Assembly: GCF_014640075.1 (NCBI RefSeq)
Contig: NZ_BMGG01000011.1
Location: forward strand, 432 to 64,431
Direction of reading: 5' to 3'
Length of the DNA stretch: 64,000 nucleotides
From: Chelatococcus reniformis
GTDB lineage: Bacteria; Pseudomonadota; Alphaproteobacteria; Rhizobiales; Beijerinckiaceae
A model generated the notes under the pieces. That model did no database searches and was not told where the DNA came from. It saw only the letters and a program-made list of their open reading frames with translations. Both the position numbers and the translations under genes were made by a program. Positions 24,481 to 32,870 of this stretch are shown here, piece after piece; positions within the stretch are counted from its first letter, which is position 1, and every line of letters begins with the position of its first letter.

Positions 24481-26403
24481 ATGACTGGTGGTTGGCAGGG
24501 GTCGAGGTGGCGCATCGCAGGCGCGATCGCGCTCGCCGCCGTCATCTTCTGGATCGACACGGCGACGGAGGTGCCCGGCGCCGTGTCGGTGCTCTACGCC
24601 GGAACCATCCTCCTGGTCGCCGACGTGCTGAGCCCGCGCGGCGTGGCGGCCGCGGGCGCGACGGCGGCGGCGCTGGCGATCGCAGGCTATCTCATCCCCC
24701 ACGCCGAGCATCCGATCGACGCGAGCCTGCTGCGCCTCGCCGCCGGGCTGGTCGCCATCGCCATCACGACAGTGTTGGCCCTGCGCACCTGGTCGGCCCA
24801 GTCCGTGCTGGTGAAGCACGCCGAGCTCCTCGACCTCGCCCACGAGACGGTGGTCATCCGCGACATCTCGGGCCGCATCCGCTACTGGAACAGCGGGGCT
24901 GAGCGGCTCTACGGCTACTCCCGGGCCGAAGCGCTCGGCGCCGATTGCCGCAAGCTGCTGAAGACGGCCCTGTCGATACCGGAGGCGGAGGTGATGGCGA
25001 CCCTGCGTGCCGAGGGGCGCTGGGCCGGGGAGTTGGTGCGCACGCGCCGGGACGGCGCGCAGATCCTGCTCGAGAGCCACTGGTCGCTGCGCGAGGACCG
25101 CCCGACCCGGGCCCTCGAGATCGTCGAGATCAGCACCGACATCACCGAGAAACGCCGGGCGGGCGCTGCGGCCGCCAGGGCGGAGCAGCGCTACGGCCAT
25201 ATCTTCGAGGCGGCCGGCGTCGCCATCTGGGCGATGGACTGGTCGGGAGTCTACGCCGCACTGCAGCGCCTTGGCCTGCGCACGGGCGGCGCGGTCGACG
25301 AACGCGCGCGGGCCGAGCCGGCTCTCGTCGGCGAATTGGGCGCCCAGACTGCCACCACGGACGTCAACAGCGCCGGCCTCGCCCTGCTCGGCACGACGGA
25401 CAAGGCCGACCTGCTCGGACCCAAGCTGCTGCGCCTGTTCACGCCGCGGAGCGAAGCCTCGTTCATCCGCGCGGTGGCGGCCCTCGTGGACGGGGCTCCC
25501 ACGGTGGATCAGGAGACCGAGTTCCAGACCCTGGATGGACGGCGCATCGAGGTCATCCTGCGCGCCACCGTGTCGAGCGAGGCGGCCCCGTGGGACCGCG
25601 TGCTCGTCTCGGCCGTCGATGTGACCGCGCGCAATCGCGCCCAGCGGCGCCTGGACGAGACGCTGGCGGAGCTCGCCCATGCCACCCGCGTGATGACCCT
25701 GGGCGAGCTCACCGCCTCGATTGCCCACGAGGTCAATCAGCCGCTGGCCGCCATCATCACCTTCGGCCAGTCGGGCAAGCGCTGGCTGGCGCGCGAGGCG
25801 ACCGAGGCACCCGAGACGGCGGCCTGCCTCGACAACATCGTGAGCAACGGCCGGCGCGCGCTCGAGGTGGTGAAGCGGATCCGGGCACAGACCACGAAGG
25901 CCGAGGCCGAAATCGAGCGCCTCGCCCTCCCCGAGCTCGCCGACGCGTCCCTCGCGCTGGTGCGCCGGGAGCTCGCCACCGCCGGGGTCAGCGCGGCGCT
26001 CGACGCCGACCGGCACCTCGCGGCAGCGCTGGGCGACCGCGTCCAGATCCAGCAGGTCATCGTCAATCTGCTGCTCAACGCCATCCAGGCCATGGAGCGC
26101 ACCCAGCCGGACCGGCGCCAGCTCGCCGTCGAGGTCCACGCGGCGCAGGATGGAATGCTCGGCGTGTTCGTCAGCGACAACGGCCCGGGCATTCCCGAGG
26201 GCGACCCGCAGGCCATCTTCGCGCCCTTCTTCACCACCAAGGCCAACGGCATGGGTATCGGCCTTTCGATCTGCCGGTCTATCATCGAGGCGCACGGCGG
26301 CCGCATCTCGGCCGCCAACCGCGACGGCGGCGGCGCCCGCGTCGGCTTCGTGCTGCCGCCGGCCGGCGGCGACGGCGCCGCATCCGGGGATGCAAAACCA
26401 TGA
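24481..26403 (+). CDS. PAS-domain sensor histidine kinase (FixL-like group)
   Basis: A kinase of about 640 residues. Membrane helices in the first 110 residues (IAGAIALAAVIFWID, LLVADVLSPRG, LRLAAGLVAIAITTVLAL) precede a PAS domain (ETVVIRDISGRIRYWNSGAE), a second, diverged PAS-like domain, and a HisKA region with SIAHEVNQPLAAIITFGQSG. ATP-binding boxes are NLLLNAIQAMERT, DNGPGIPEGDPQAIF and GMGIGLSICRSIIEAHGG. No haem-binding His pattern was confidently seen, so oxygen sensing is not claimed. ATG 24481 has GGAGG ten bases upstream; an in-frame GTG at 24412 would add 23 residues. It overlaps the FixJ-type regulator by four bases. Confidence 0.9.
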   Translation: MTGGWQGSRWRIAGAIALAAVIFWIDTATEVPGAVSVLYAGTILLVADVLSPRGVAAAGATAAALAIAGYLIPHAEHPIDASLLRLAAGLVAIAITTVLALRTWSAQSVLVKHAELLDLAHETVVIRDISGRIRYWNSGAERLYGYSRAEALGADCRKLLKTALSIPEAEVMATLRAEGRWAGELVRTRRDGAQILLESHWSLREDRPTRALEIVEISTDITEKRRAGAAAARAEQRYGHIFEAAGVAIWAMDWSGVYAALQRLGLRTGGAVDERARAEPALVGELGAQTATTDVNSAGLALLGTTDKADLLGPKLLRLFTPRSEASFIRAVAALVDGAPTVDQETEFQTLDGRRIEVILRATVSSEAAPWDRVLVSAVDVTARNRAQRRLDETLAELAHATRVMTLGELTASIAHEVNQPLAAIITFGQSGKRWLAREATEAPETAACLDNIVSNGRRALEVVKRIRAQTTKAEAEIERLALPELADASLALVRRELATAGVSAALDADRHLAAALGDRVQIQQVIVNLLLNAIQAMERTQPDRRQLAVEVHAAQDGMLGVFVSDNGPGIPEGDPQAIFAPFFTTKANGMGIGLSICRSIIEAHGGRISAANRDGGGARVGFVLPPAGGDGAASGDAKP

Positions 26404-27059
26404 GCGAGAGCCAGCACGAGACGTGCGTGTGCGTGATCGACGACGACGAGGGCGTGCGGCAGGCGCTCGACAGCCTGCTGCGCTCGGCCGGCTTCACCGT
26501 CCACTGCTTCGAGACGCCGGAGGCCTTCCTGGCCGCCGACGAGAGCGACGGCGCCGGCTGCCTGATCCTCGACATCCGCCTCAGGGGTGCCAATGGCCTC
26601 GACTTCCAGCAGGAGCTGCTGGCGAGCGACAATGCCGTGCCAGTGATCCTCATGACCGGCTACGGCGATATCCCCATGACGGTGCGGGGCATGAAGGCCG
26701 GCGCCGTGAACTTTCTGGCCAAGCCCTTCGCCGACGACGACATGCTGGCGGCGGTGGCCGAGGCGCTGGCGCGCAGCGCCGAGCGCCGGGCGGCAAGCCG
26801 CCGGGGCGACGGCCTGCGCAGCTCCTACGCCTCGCTGACGCCGCGCGAGCGCGAGGTGATGGCGCTTGTGACGGCGGGGCTGATGAACAAGCAGATCGCC
26901 GGCCGGCTCGGCCTCAGCGAGATCACCGTCAAGATCCACCGCGGCAACCTGATGCGGAAGATGCAGGCGCAGTCCCTCGCCGATCTCGTGCGCATGGCCG
27001 AGGCGCTGGGCGCCCGCGAGACCTCGGCGGCGCGGTATGGCGCCACCACCGGGGGTTAG
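26400..27059 (+). CDS. FixJ/NodW-type response regulator
   Basis: A 219-residue LuxR-output regulator. Receiver: VCVIDDDEGVRQALDSLL, phosphoacceptor in CLILDIRLRGANGLDF, then VILMTGYGDIPMTVRGMKAG and the Lys in NFLAKPFADDDML. Output: a NarL/FixJ helix-turn-helix, SLTPREREVMALVTAGLMNK with GLSEITVKIHRGNLMRKM. It overlaps the kinase stop (ATGA), so it is the kinase's partner. Its likely sites are the GGTATG repeats upstream of the kinase and hydrolase genes. Confidence 0.93.
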   Translation: MSESQHETCVCVIDDDEGVRQALDSLLRSAGFTVHCFETPEAFLAADESDGAGCLILDIRLRGANGLDFQQELLASDNAVPVILMTGYGDIPMTVRGMKAGAVNFLAKPFADDDMLAAVAEALARSAERRAASRRGDGLRSSYASLTPREREVMALVTAGLMNKQIAGRLGLSEITVKIHRGNLMRKMQAQSLADLVRMAEALGARETSAARYGATTGG

Positions 27060-27223
27060 GGCGGCGCGGCTTGCTCAGGGAGGAGCTTGGCCGGGGCCGC
27101 TGAGGCGAGCCCGTTCCGCTCCCGTCTAAAACCATCATATGAGTTGCCGCGCCTGCCACCGTCCGCCAGATTCGCAGGGTATTCGGCGCGCGACCCAACG
27201 GCGCTCAGCAGAAGGCACCCCGG

Positions 27224-27589
27224 TTGTCCTATCCCGCCATCGTGTCGATCGTGGACGACGATCTCGACGTCCGCTCGGCGACCGCGAGCCTCGTGCGCTC
27301 GGTCGGCGCGGAGGCGCGGACCTTCGCATCGGCCCAGGAGTTTCTGGACTCTGCCGAGCTGCACTCGACTCGCTGCCTGATCACCGACGTGCAGATGCCC
27401 GGCATGACCGGCCTGGAGCTGCTCGAGCGCGTGCGCGCCCTGCACTGCACGTTCCCGGTGATCGTGGTGACCGCTTACGAGACCCAGAGCGCCCAACGCC
27501 GGGCCATGAGCGGCGGTGCCAGCGCCTTCATGAGCAAGCCGATCGACGCGGACCAGCTGCTGGACTGCCTGGCGAGCTGCGGCGACTAA
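27224..27589 (+). CDS. Receiver-only response regulator
   Basis: A 121-residue receiver with no output domain: acidic pocket SIVDDDLDVRSATASLVRS, phosphoacceptor Asp in CLITDVQMPGMTGLELLERV, Thr/Ala in IVVTAYETQS and Lys in AFMSKPIDADQLLDCL. The sequence is close to FixJ-type receivers such as the one just upstream, so it may come from a duplication or serve the same kinase. The start is TTG at 27224 with AAGG upstream. The interval 27060-27223 holds no gene. Its TAA stop overlaps the tail of a minus-strand HlyD remnant. Confidence 0.8.
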   Translation: MSYPAIVSIVDDDLDVRSATASLVRSVGAEARTFASAQEFLDSAELHSTRCLITDVQMPGMTGLELLERVRALHCTFPVIVVTAYETQSAQRRAMSGGASAFMSKPIDADQLLDCLASCGD

Positions 27590-27695
27590 TCTTCCGTGAA
27601 GGTGCCGGCAACCTGGTCGGTGAAGGGCTTGAGCAGATAGCTCATGGCAATGCGCTCGCCGATCTGGATGTGCATCCTCGGCCGGTATCAGCTTC
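27586..27695 (-). pseudogene. HlyD-family type I secretion adaptor, C-terminal remnant
   Basis: The minus-strand frame ending in TAG at 27586-27588 reads RPRMHIQIGERIAMSYLLKP then FTDQVAGTFTED. This is the ending of HlyD-type periplasmic adaptors of type I secretion systems, where IQTGERTALSYLLKPLTDQ is the usual form. Only about 33 codons survive. The frame stops at the left arm of the 33-bp inverted-repeat element, so insertion or deletion there removed the rest. No partner ABC transporter is nearby. Confidence 0.7.
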
Positions 27696-27699
27696 GGGC

Positions 27700-27849
27700 T
27701 GGAGTGCACCCTTCAAGTGAGACACTCGATTTTTAAGTGAAACCTCCAACCGAATTCGAGGCCGACCGCGCAAAGCATCAGCCCACTGAGCCCGCAAACA
27801 CACGCCCATGTCACTCAAATCGAGTGTCTCACTTGAAGGGTGCACTCCA
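27700..27849. mobile_element. 150-bp element with perfect 33-bp terminal inverted repeats
   Basis: Left arm 27700-27732 begins TGGAGTGCACCCTTCAAGTG; right arm 27817-27849 is its exact reverse complement. The 84-bp centre has no coding potential. Perfect long ends with a non-coding core fit a MITE-like, non-autonomous transposon or the fused ends of an IS. No target duplication is obvious. It abuts the HlyD remnant. The following stretch to about 28074 contains no gene. Confidence 0.7.
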
Positions 27850-28074
27850 CATCGGTCGGCCCTCCATTTAGTAAACTGTCACCGTCATTCCAGGATGGAC
27901 GGCGGCGATAGGGTCCCCAGCGATCCAATCCGACCCGGCTCAGCGCGCAGCTTGAGGTCGCCACAAGCCTCGGCACAACGGTCCCCGCCAACGGCGGCGC
28001 CGATCGAACGGGATATGCGGGACATCGTCGGCCCGGTCACCTCGCGCCATGCCTCGGCACGAACTCGCCGCTAG

Positions 28075-28187
28075 ATCGCTTCGCGATTGGGTGCAATCAC
28101 CCAATCGCTGAGAAGCGCTCCAGATTCAAAGACGATGAGCATTTCTCTGCCATTGGATGGCCTGATCCAATGGCAAAATACTCTAGC
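28075..28187. repeat. Palindromic intergenic repeat, family 2, two hairpins
   Basis: Hairpin 1: GCGATTGGGTG/CACCCAATCGC (28083-28093, 28098-28108). Hairpin 2: GCCATTGGAT/ATCCAATGGC (28149-28158, 28165-28174). The outer flanks carry GAGCATTTC-like and ATACTCTAG sequences. The terminal CTCTAG supplies the stop codon of the SUKH gene on the minus strand. Confidence 0.7.
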
Positions 28188-28707
28188 GAGGCGCGAAGGC
28201 GACGGCCGAGTGCGGGAACGAATCCGGGAAGATCGGACAGGGTTCCTGGCCCGTGAGCACACCGGCCAGGAACCCTGTCAGATCGCGCCGATGGGCTGCG
28301 TATTCAGGGCTGCGCGAGTCGTTGATGACGACCGTCCATTCGTCGGGCGAACCCACGGTCAGCCATAGGATGACATCGCCATTGTCGGTCATTCCGACCG
28401 GAAGGAGCCCCGCCGGCGCCGGAAAAAGCGGGAACGGCTGCGGCGCCCCACCGTCGGCCAACTCGCGCAGTACGTTGATCTGGCGCGGTACCTGCGTGAG
28501 CAGGTTAATATTCTCGCGCTTGGTGAAGGGATTGAAGATCCAGATGAAGTCCGCGATCCGCCCCGACCCGTAAGCCTCTATGTAGGCCTTGTAGTCGGAG
28601 GGGAGAGCTGTCCCAAGCTCTGTCTCCACGCGAAGCCAGTCCGCCGGCGCGGCCTCGATGGCCGCGGTCGGCGGCGGCATCACCGTCTCGATATCCGCAA
28701 ATGCCAT
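28183..28707 (-). CDS. SMI1/KNR4 (SUKH) family protein
   Basis: A 174-residue cytoplasmic protein with the SUKH-type pattern: RVETELGTALPSDYKAYIEA near the N-terminus, then FIWIFNPFTKRENINLLTQV, LFPAPAGLLPVGMTDNGDVI and WTVVINDSRSPEYAAH. In bacteria this family includes many immunity proteins against contact-dependent or polymorphic toxins. No toxin, Rhs or Hcp/VgrG gene is beside it, so it is an orphan immunity-like protein or has another role. ATG 28707 is chosen for AAAGGGA upstream. The TAG stop lies in the end of the adjacent repeat. Confidence 0.8.
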   Translation of the reverse strand: MAFADIETVMPPPTAAIEAAPADWLRVETELGTALPSDYKAYIEAYGSGRIADFIWIFNPFTKRENINLLTQVPRQINVLRELADGGAPQPFPLFPAPAGLLPVGMTDNGDVILWLTVGSPDEWTVVINDSRSPEYAAHRRDLTGFLAGVLTGQEPCPIFPDSFPHSAVAFAPR

Positions 28708-29070
28708 TCTTCGGGATCCCTTTCTTCGGGCCATGTCCTACCCCGCCAGCCCGCTTCCCAAGCCCCACGCTCAGCGCGCGCCGCGAGCCTCTCACGCACG
28801 CCCGCGGCAGTTGCCGCGTCGGCTTGACCCGCGGCAAGGCTGCAGCACATCGCATTTGCCGCAGGCCAGCGCTGATATTCGTCGTTGCGGCCGCTGAGGG
28901 GGATGCACGCCCTCGACAAGGGCGGCCATTGGCGCCGGGCCGAGAGGGCGCCATTGGATTTCGCGGCGGCAGCGATGGAATCACGGGGCCTTTTCGACTA
29001 AGGGTCCCCCTCCCCTTCCGATGGCTCCCGTTCGACGCCTGACGACATTGCGACCCATACGGAGCCGGCC
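28708..29070. other. Divergent interval before the helicase gene
   Basis: This 363-base region between the SUKH gene and the RNA helicase contains no supported gene. It probably holds both promoters. RNA helicase genes of this type often have long leaders, but no specific structure was recognised. Confidence 0.4.
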
Positions 29071-30894
29071 GTGCCCATCATGACGACGAACCCGGCGCTC
29101 GCCCGTGCTTTGGCGGAGCGAGGCTACACCGAGCCGACGGCGGTACAGCTCGCGGTGTCGGCCCCCGAGACATCGGGGCGTGACCTGCTGGTGTCCGCCC
29201 AGACCGGCTCGGGCAAGACGGTGGCGTATGGCCTCGCCATGGCGGAGACCCTGCTGGGCAACGACGAGGGCTTCGGACCTGCGGCCGCGCCGCAGGCGCT
29301 CGTCGTGGCTCCCACCCGCGAACTGGCGCTCCAGGTACAACGCGAGTTCGAGTGGCTCTATGCGGCGACGGGCGCAAACGTGGTCTCCTGCGTCGGCGGC
29401 ATGGACCCGCGCGCGGAGCAGCGCCAGCTCAGCCGGGGCGCGCACATCGTCGTCGGCACGCCCGGACGCCTGCGCGACCATCTGGAGCGGGGCCGTCTCG
29501 ACACCTCCGCCGTGCAGGTGGCCGTGCTCGACGAGGCCGACGAGATGCTCGACCTGGGCTTTCGCGAGGATCTCCAGTTCATTCTCGACGCCACGCCGCC
29601 GGAGCGGCGCAGCCTCCTGTTCTCCGCGACGCTGCCGCGCGGCATCACCGCCCTCGCCAAGCGCTACCAGCGCGACGCGCTGCGCATCGAGGTGACGGGT
29701 GCCGAAGGCGGACACGCCGATATCGAGTACCGCGCCATCCGCGTCGCGCCGAAGGAAATCGAGCACGCCGTCGTCAACGTGCTGCGCTTCTACGATGCCG
29801 CGAGCGCCATCGTCTTCTGCAACACGCGCGAGACGGTCCGGCACATGCTCGCGACGCTTCAGGAGCGGCAGTTTTCAGCGGTCGCGCTCTCCGGTGAGCT
29901 CAGCCAGAACGAACGGAACGCCGCGCTTCAATCGCTCCGCGACGGCCGGGCGCGGGTGTGCGTCGCGACCGACGTCGCAGCGCGCGGCATCGACCTGCCG
30001 AGCCTCGGCCTCGTCATCCACGCCGACCTGCCGAACGATGCCGAAAGCCTTCAACACCGCAGCGGCCGCACCGGACGGGCGGGCCGCAAGGGCGTCAGCG
30101 TGCTGCTGGTGCCGCCATTTCGCCGGCGCCGCACGGAAGACATGCTGGGGAGCCTGGGCGTGACGCCGACGTGGTCGGGGCCGCCGACGGCCGACGACAT
30201 CCGCAAGCTCGACCACGAGCGCATGCTGCGCGACCCGCTTCTGACCGACGAGGCCAGCGAGGACGATATCGCCGTTGCCCGCACGCTGCTCGAACAGCAT
30301 CCGGCCGAGCACCTGGTCGCGGCGCTCGTACGCCACTATCGCGCCGCCCTTCCCGCACCGGAGGAGGTTGCCGATCCCGGCGAGGCGCGCAGCCCGCGCG
30401 AGCGCGCCACCGGCCGCGGCTTCGGCGGACCGTCGGGGGCTGGGGGCGGCACCTGGTTCCGTCTCAATATCGGCCGTCGCCACCGGGCCGACCCGCGCTG
30501 GCTGCTGCCCCTCATCTGCCGGCGTGGGAACCTGACGCGCGACGACATCGGCGCCATCCGCATCTTCGACGACGAGAGCGCGTTCGAGGTCGCCGCCGCC
30601 GCGCTGGACCGCTTCAGTGAGGCGCTGCGCACGCCGGACGGCTCCAACGTGGCCATAGAACCGCTCCCCGGCGGTCCACGACCGAGCCGCCCAGAGCGTC
30701 CGGGTCGTGGGCGGCCACCGCGAGACGGGCAGAAGGACAGACCCGCCTCCGGCAAATCGTTCCGCGACAAGCCGGCGCAGGGCAAGCCCGCTGATGGGGG
30801 CCCGCGCGAGCCGCATTCGCCCGGTCGCCCCCCGCGCGCTCACCCGAACAAGTTCGGGGGCAAGCCTGCGGGGAAGGGGCGCAAACGCCCCTGA
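29071..30894 (+). CDS. DEAD-box ATP-dependent RNA helicase
   Basis: A 607-residue helicase with all core motifs in order: Q-region GYTEPTAVQ, AQTGSGKT, VAPTRELALQVQ, GTPGRLRDH, VLDEADEMLDLGF, SATLP, then domain 2 with IVFCNTRETVRHML, VCVATDVAARGIDLP and QHRSGRTGRAG. After the core comes a DbpA-like RNA-binding domain (WFRLNIGRRHRADPRWLLPL) and a long basic Gly/Pro/Arg-rich tail. It acts in ribosome assembly or RNA unfolding, as in CsdA/DbpA-type helicases. The GTG start at 29071 has GGAG six bases upstream; ATG 29080 is an alternative. Confidence 0.93.
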   Translation: MPIMTTNPALARALAERGYTEPTAVQLAVSAPETSGRDLLVSAQTGSGKTVAYGLAMAETLLGNDEGFGPAAAPQALVVAPTRELALQVQREFEWLYAATGANVVSCVGGMDPRAEQRQLSRGAHIVVGTPGRLRDHLERGRLDTSAVQVAVLDEADEMLDLGFREDLQFILDATPPERRSLLFSATLPRGITALAKRYQRDALRIEVTGAEGGHADIEYRAIRVAPKEIEHAVVNVLRFYDAASAIVFCNTRETVRHMLATLQERQFSAVALSGELSQNERNAALQSLRDGRARVCVATDVAARGIDLPSLGLVIHADLPNDAESLQHRSGRTGRAGRKGVSVLLVPPFRRRRTEDMLGSLGVTPTWSGPPTADDIRKLDHERMLRDPLLTDEASEDDIAVARTLLEQHPAEHLVAALVRHYRAALPAPEEVADPGEARSPRERATGRGFGGPSGAGGGTWFRLNIGRRHRADPRWLLPLICRRGNLTRDDIGAIRIFDDESAFEVAAAALDRFSEALRTPDGSNVAIEPLPGGPRPSRPERPGRGRPPRDGQKDRPASGKSFRDKPAQGKPADGGPREPHSPGRPPRAHPNKFGGKPAGKGRKRP

Positions 30895-30916
30895 ATGCCC
30901 TGTGGCTCAGGGCCGC

Positions 30917-31732
30917 TCATTCCCCGGTGAATCGCGGTGCGCGCCGCTCGACGAAGTGGCTGATCCCCTCCCGGAAATCGTCGCTGAGGAAGCTCAGGGC
31001 CATCTCCGCCTGCGACACCGCCACCGCCGGCCCGAGACCGCGCATCTGGTCGTCCCAGAGCTGGCGCTTGATGACCTTGAGCGAGCGCGGCGACACCTGG
31101 GTGGCGAGCAGTTGGGCGTAGGCCCTGGTCTCGCTCATCAGCTCGGCGCTCGGCACGACGCGGTTGACGAGGCCCATGCGTAGCGCCTCGGCGGCGTCGA
31201 TGCGCCGGGCCGAGTAGAGCAGGTCGAAGGCGTTGGGCAGGCCGACGAGGCGCGGCAGCAGCCAGCTCATGCCGTGCTCGGCGACGGCGCCGCGCTGGGC
31301 GAAGGCGGTGAAGAAATAGGCCTCGCTCGCGGCAAAGCGCAGGTCGCAGTACAGCGGGTAGACCAGCCCGATGCCCGCGGCCACCCCGTTGAGCGCGCAG
31401 ATGATGGGCTTGCTGATCGACGGGAAGTAGCTGTCGGGCCCGTGGAAGTCGACGGGCCCGCGCGGATCGAAGGCCCCGGCCGGCGGCACCGCGTGGCGAT
31501 CACGGTCGGCGCCGATGTCGCTCAGCAACCCCATGTCGCCGCCAGCGCAGAAGCCGCGCCCGGCGCCGGTGAAGATGATGACGCGGACCGATGGGTCGTC
31601 GTCGGCCTGCCGCATGGCCTCGCGCAGGTCCTCCGACATGCGGCGCGTCCAGGCGTTCAGCTTCTCCGGTCGGTCGAGCGTGACGGTGGCCACATGCTGA
31701 TCGACCTCGTAGCGAACCTGTTCGAGCGCCAT
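30917..31732 (-). CDS. Enoyl-CoA hydratase/isomerase family protein
   Basis: A 271-residue crotonase-fold protein. The CoA and oxyanion-hole elements are RPEKLNAWTRRMSEDL, FTGAGRGFCAGGDMG and NGVAAGIGLVYPLYCDLRFA, and the active-site region is RGAVAEHGMSWLLPRLVG. The C-terminal helix region matches the family. It most likely hydrates or isomerises an enoyl-CoA in fatty-acid or aromatic-acid breakdown; the substrate is not readable from sequence. GGGAGG precedes the ATG. It is tail-to-tail with the helicase gene and transcribed alone. Confidence 0.9.
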   Translation of the reverse strand: MALEQVRYEVDQHVATVTLDRPEKLNAWTRRMSEDLREAMRQADDDPSVRVIIFTGAGRGFCAGGDMGLLSDIGADRDRHAVPPAGAFDPRGPVDFHGPDSYFPSISKPIICALNGVAAGIGLVYPLYCDLRFAASEAYFFTAFAQRGAVAEHGMSWLLPRLVGLPNAFDLLYSARRIDAAEALRMGLVNRVVPSAELMSETRAYAQLLATQVSPRSLKVIKRQLWDDQMRGLGPAVAVSQAEMALSFLSDDFREGISHFVERRAPRFTGE

Positions 31733-31842
31733 TGTCTATCCTCCCCGTTGGCGGCTGCCGCGCGGGAGGCCCCGTCCCGGCAGTTTGCGCGGCGAGCCTA
31801 CAACCCCTCGCCGCACCGCGCATCCGGCAGCCGCAGCGAACT

Positions 31843-32763
31843 TCAGTCCGACGGCGGCCGCGGCGGGTCGCCCGATGTCTCGCGGAGCAACGCGATCAGC
31901 GCGGTGGCCGCGGGGCTGAGATAACCCTGGCGCCGGGTGACGACATAAACCGGATTGGCGAGCGTCAGGCCCGCGACATCGATCACGGCCAGGCTCCCGG
32001 CCGCACGCTCCTCGTCGATTGCGCCCCCCGGCAGCATCGCCAGACCATATCCCGCCTCGGCCAGGCGCTTTTGCGCAGTGAGGCTGTCGACGGCACTCCA
32101 CCTGAGATCGGCGACACCATGTGCCAGGAACAGGGCGGAGAGGCTGTCGGCCACGGCCTCGCGGGCCCTGCCCGTCGGGGGAAAGGCAAGCCAGTGCTCG
32201 TCGGCGAGGCTGGCCAGCGACGGCACGGTCCGCCCGGCGAGAGGATGGTCGGCGGCGCAGGCGATGAGCAAGCGCTCGCCGGCAAGCTCCAGACAGTCGA
32301 GATCACCGGAGCGGTCGCGATGATAGCGCAGCCCGATGGTCGCCTCGCCGCTGCGCACGAGCTCGCTGACCTCGCTGCTGGCGGCCGTGCGCAGCGTCAG
32401 GGCGACGCCCGCGTGAGCCTGCGAGAAGCGCCTGAGCGCCGGCGTCAGGCCGGCGCCGGCGAGCGTGCCCACTGCGGCGAGCGCCAGCGGACCGGTCTGG
32501 CCGGCTCGCAGGGCGACGACGGCGGCGCGACAGTCCTCGATGGCCGCGAGGGCGCGCTGAGCCAGGGGCAGCAAGACGTGGCCGGCCTGGCTGAGGACGA
32601 CGCCGCCGGCGGCGCGGTCGAACAGCGGCGCCCCGAGTTCCTCCTCGAGCAAGGCGATGCGGCGGCTGATTGCCGGCTGCGAGCGACCGAGCCGCTCCGC
32701 TGCGCTGGAGAAGCCGCCGGTCCGATGGATGGCGAGGAAGGTGCGGAGCGAGTCGGTGTCCAT
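31843..32763 (-). CDS. LysR-family transcriptional regulator
   Basis: A 306-residue LysR regulator starting at ATG 32763. The N-terminal winged helix is DTDSLRTFLAIHRTGGFSSA with ERLGRSQPAISRRIALLEEE, and the C-terminal two-lobed effector domain includes PLALAAVGTLAGAGLTPAL and LAEAGYGLAMLPGGAID. It is divergent from the PEP-mutase-family gene across 107 bases, the usual arrangement for a LysR protein and its target. The in-frame ATG at 32805 would add 14 residues that do not fit the family. Confidence 0.9.
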   Translation of the reverse strand: MDTDSLRTFLAIHRTGGFSSAAERLGRSQPAISRRIALLEEELGAPLFDRAAGGVVLSQAGHVLLPLAQRALAAIEDCRAAVVALRAGQTGPLALAAVGTLAGAGLTPALRRFSQAHAGVALTLRTAASSEVSELVRSGEATIGLRYHRDRSGDLDCLELAGERLLIACAADHPLAGRTVPSLASLADEHWLAFPPTGRAREAVADSLSALFLAHGVADLRWSAVDSLTAQKRLAEAGYGLAMLPGGAIDEERAAGSLAVIDVAGLTLANPVYVVTRRQGYLSPAATALIALLRETSGDPPRPPSD

Positions 32764-32870
32764 GGCATCATGCAAGAAACGGATCGAGATGATCAGCACT
32801 ATCAATTCGACTGATGCCCAGGCAATACCTAGCCTGCATCCGGATCATCTCTCTGGAACGGAAACCGCTA

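Noticed and set aside
24331-26295. 654-codon open frame on the minus strand
   Set aside because: It is antisense to the PAS histidine kinase, with Arg/Gly/Asp-rich shadow composition and no motif.
24481-26403. Calling the kinase a haem oxygen sensor (FixL)
   Set aside because: The architecture and FixJ-like partner fit, but the haem-binding PAS histidine could not be identified confidently, so only the PAS kinase class is claimed.
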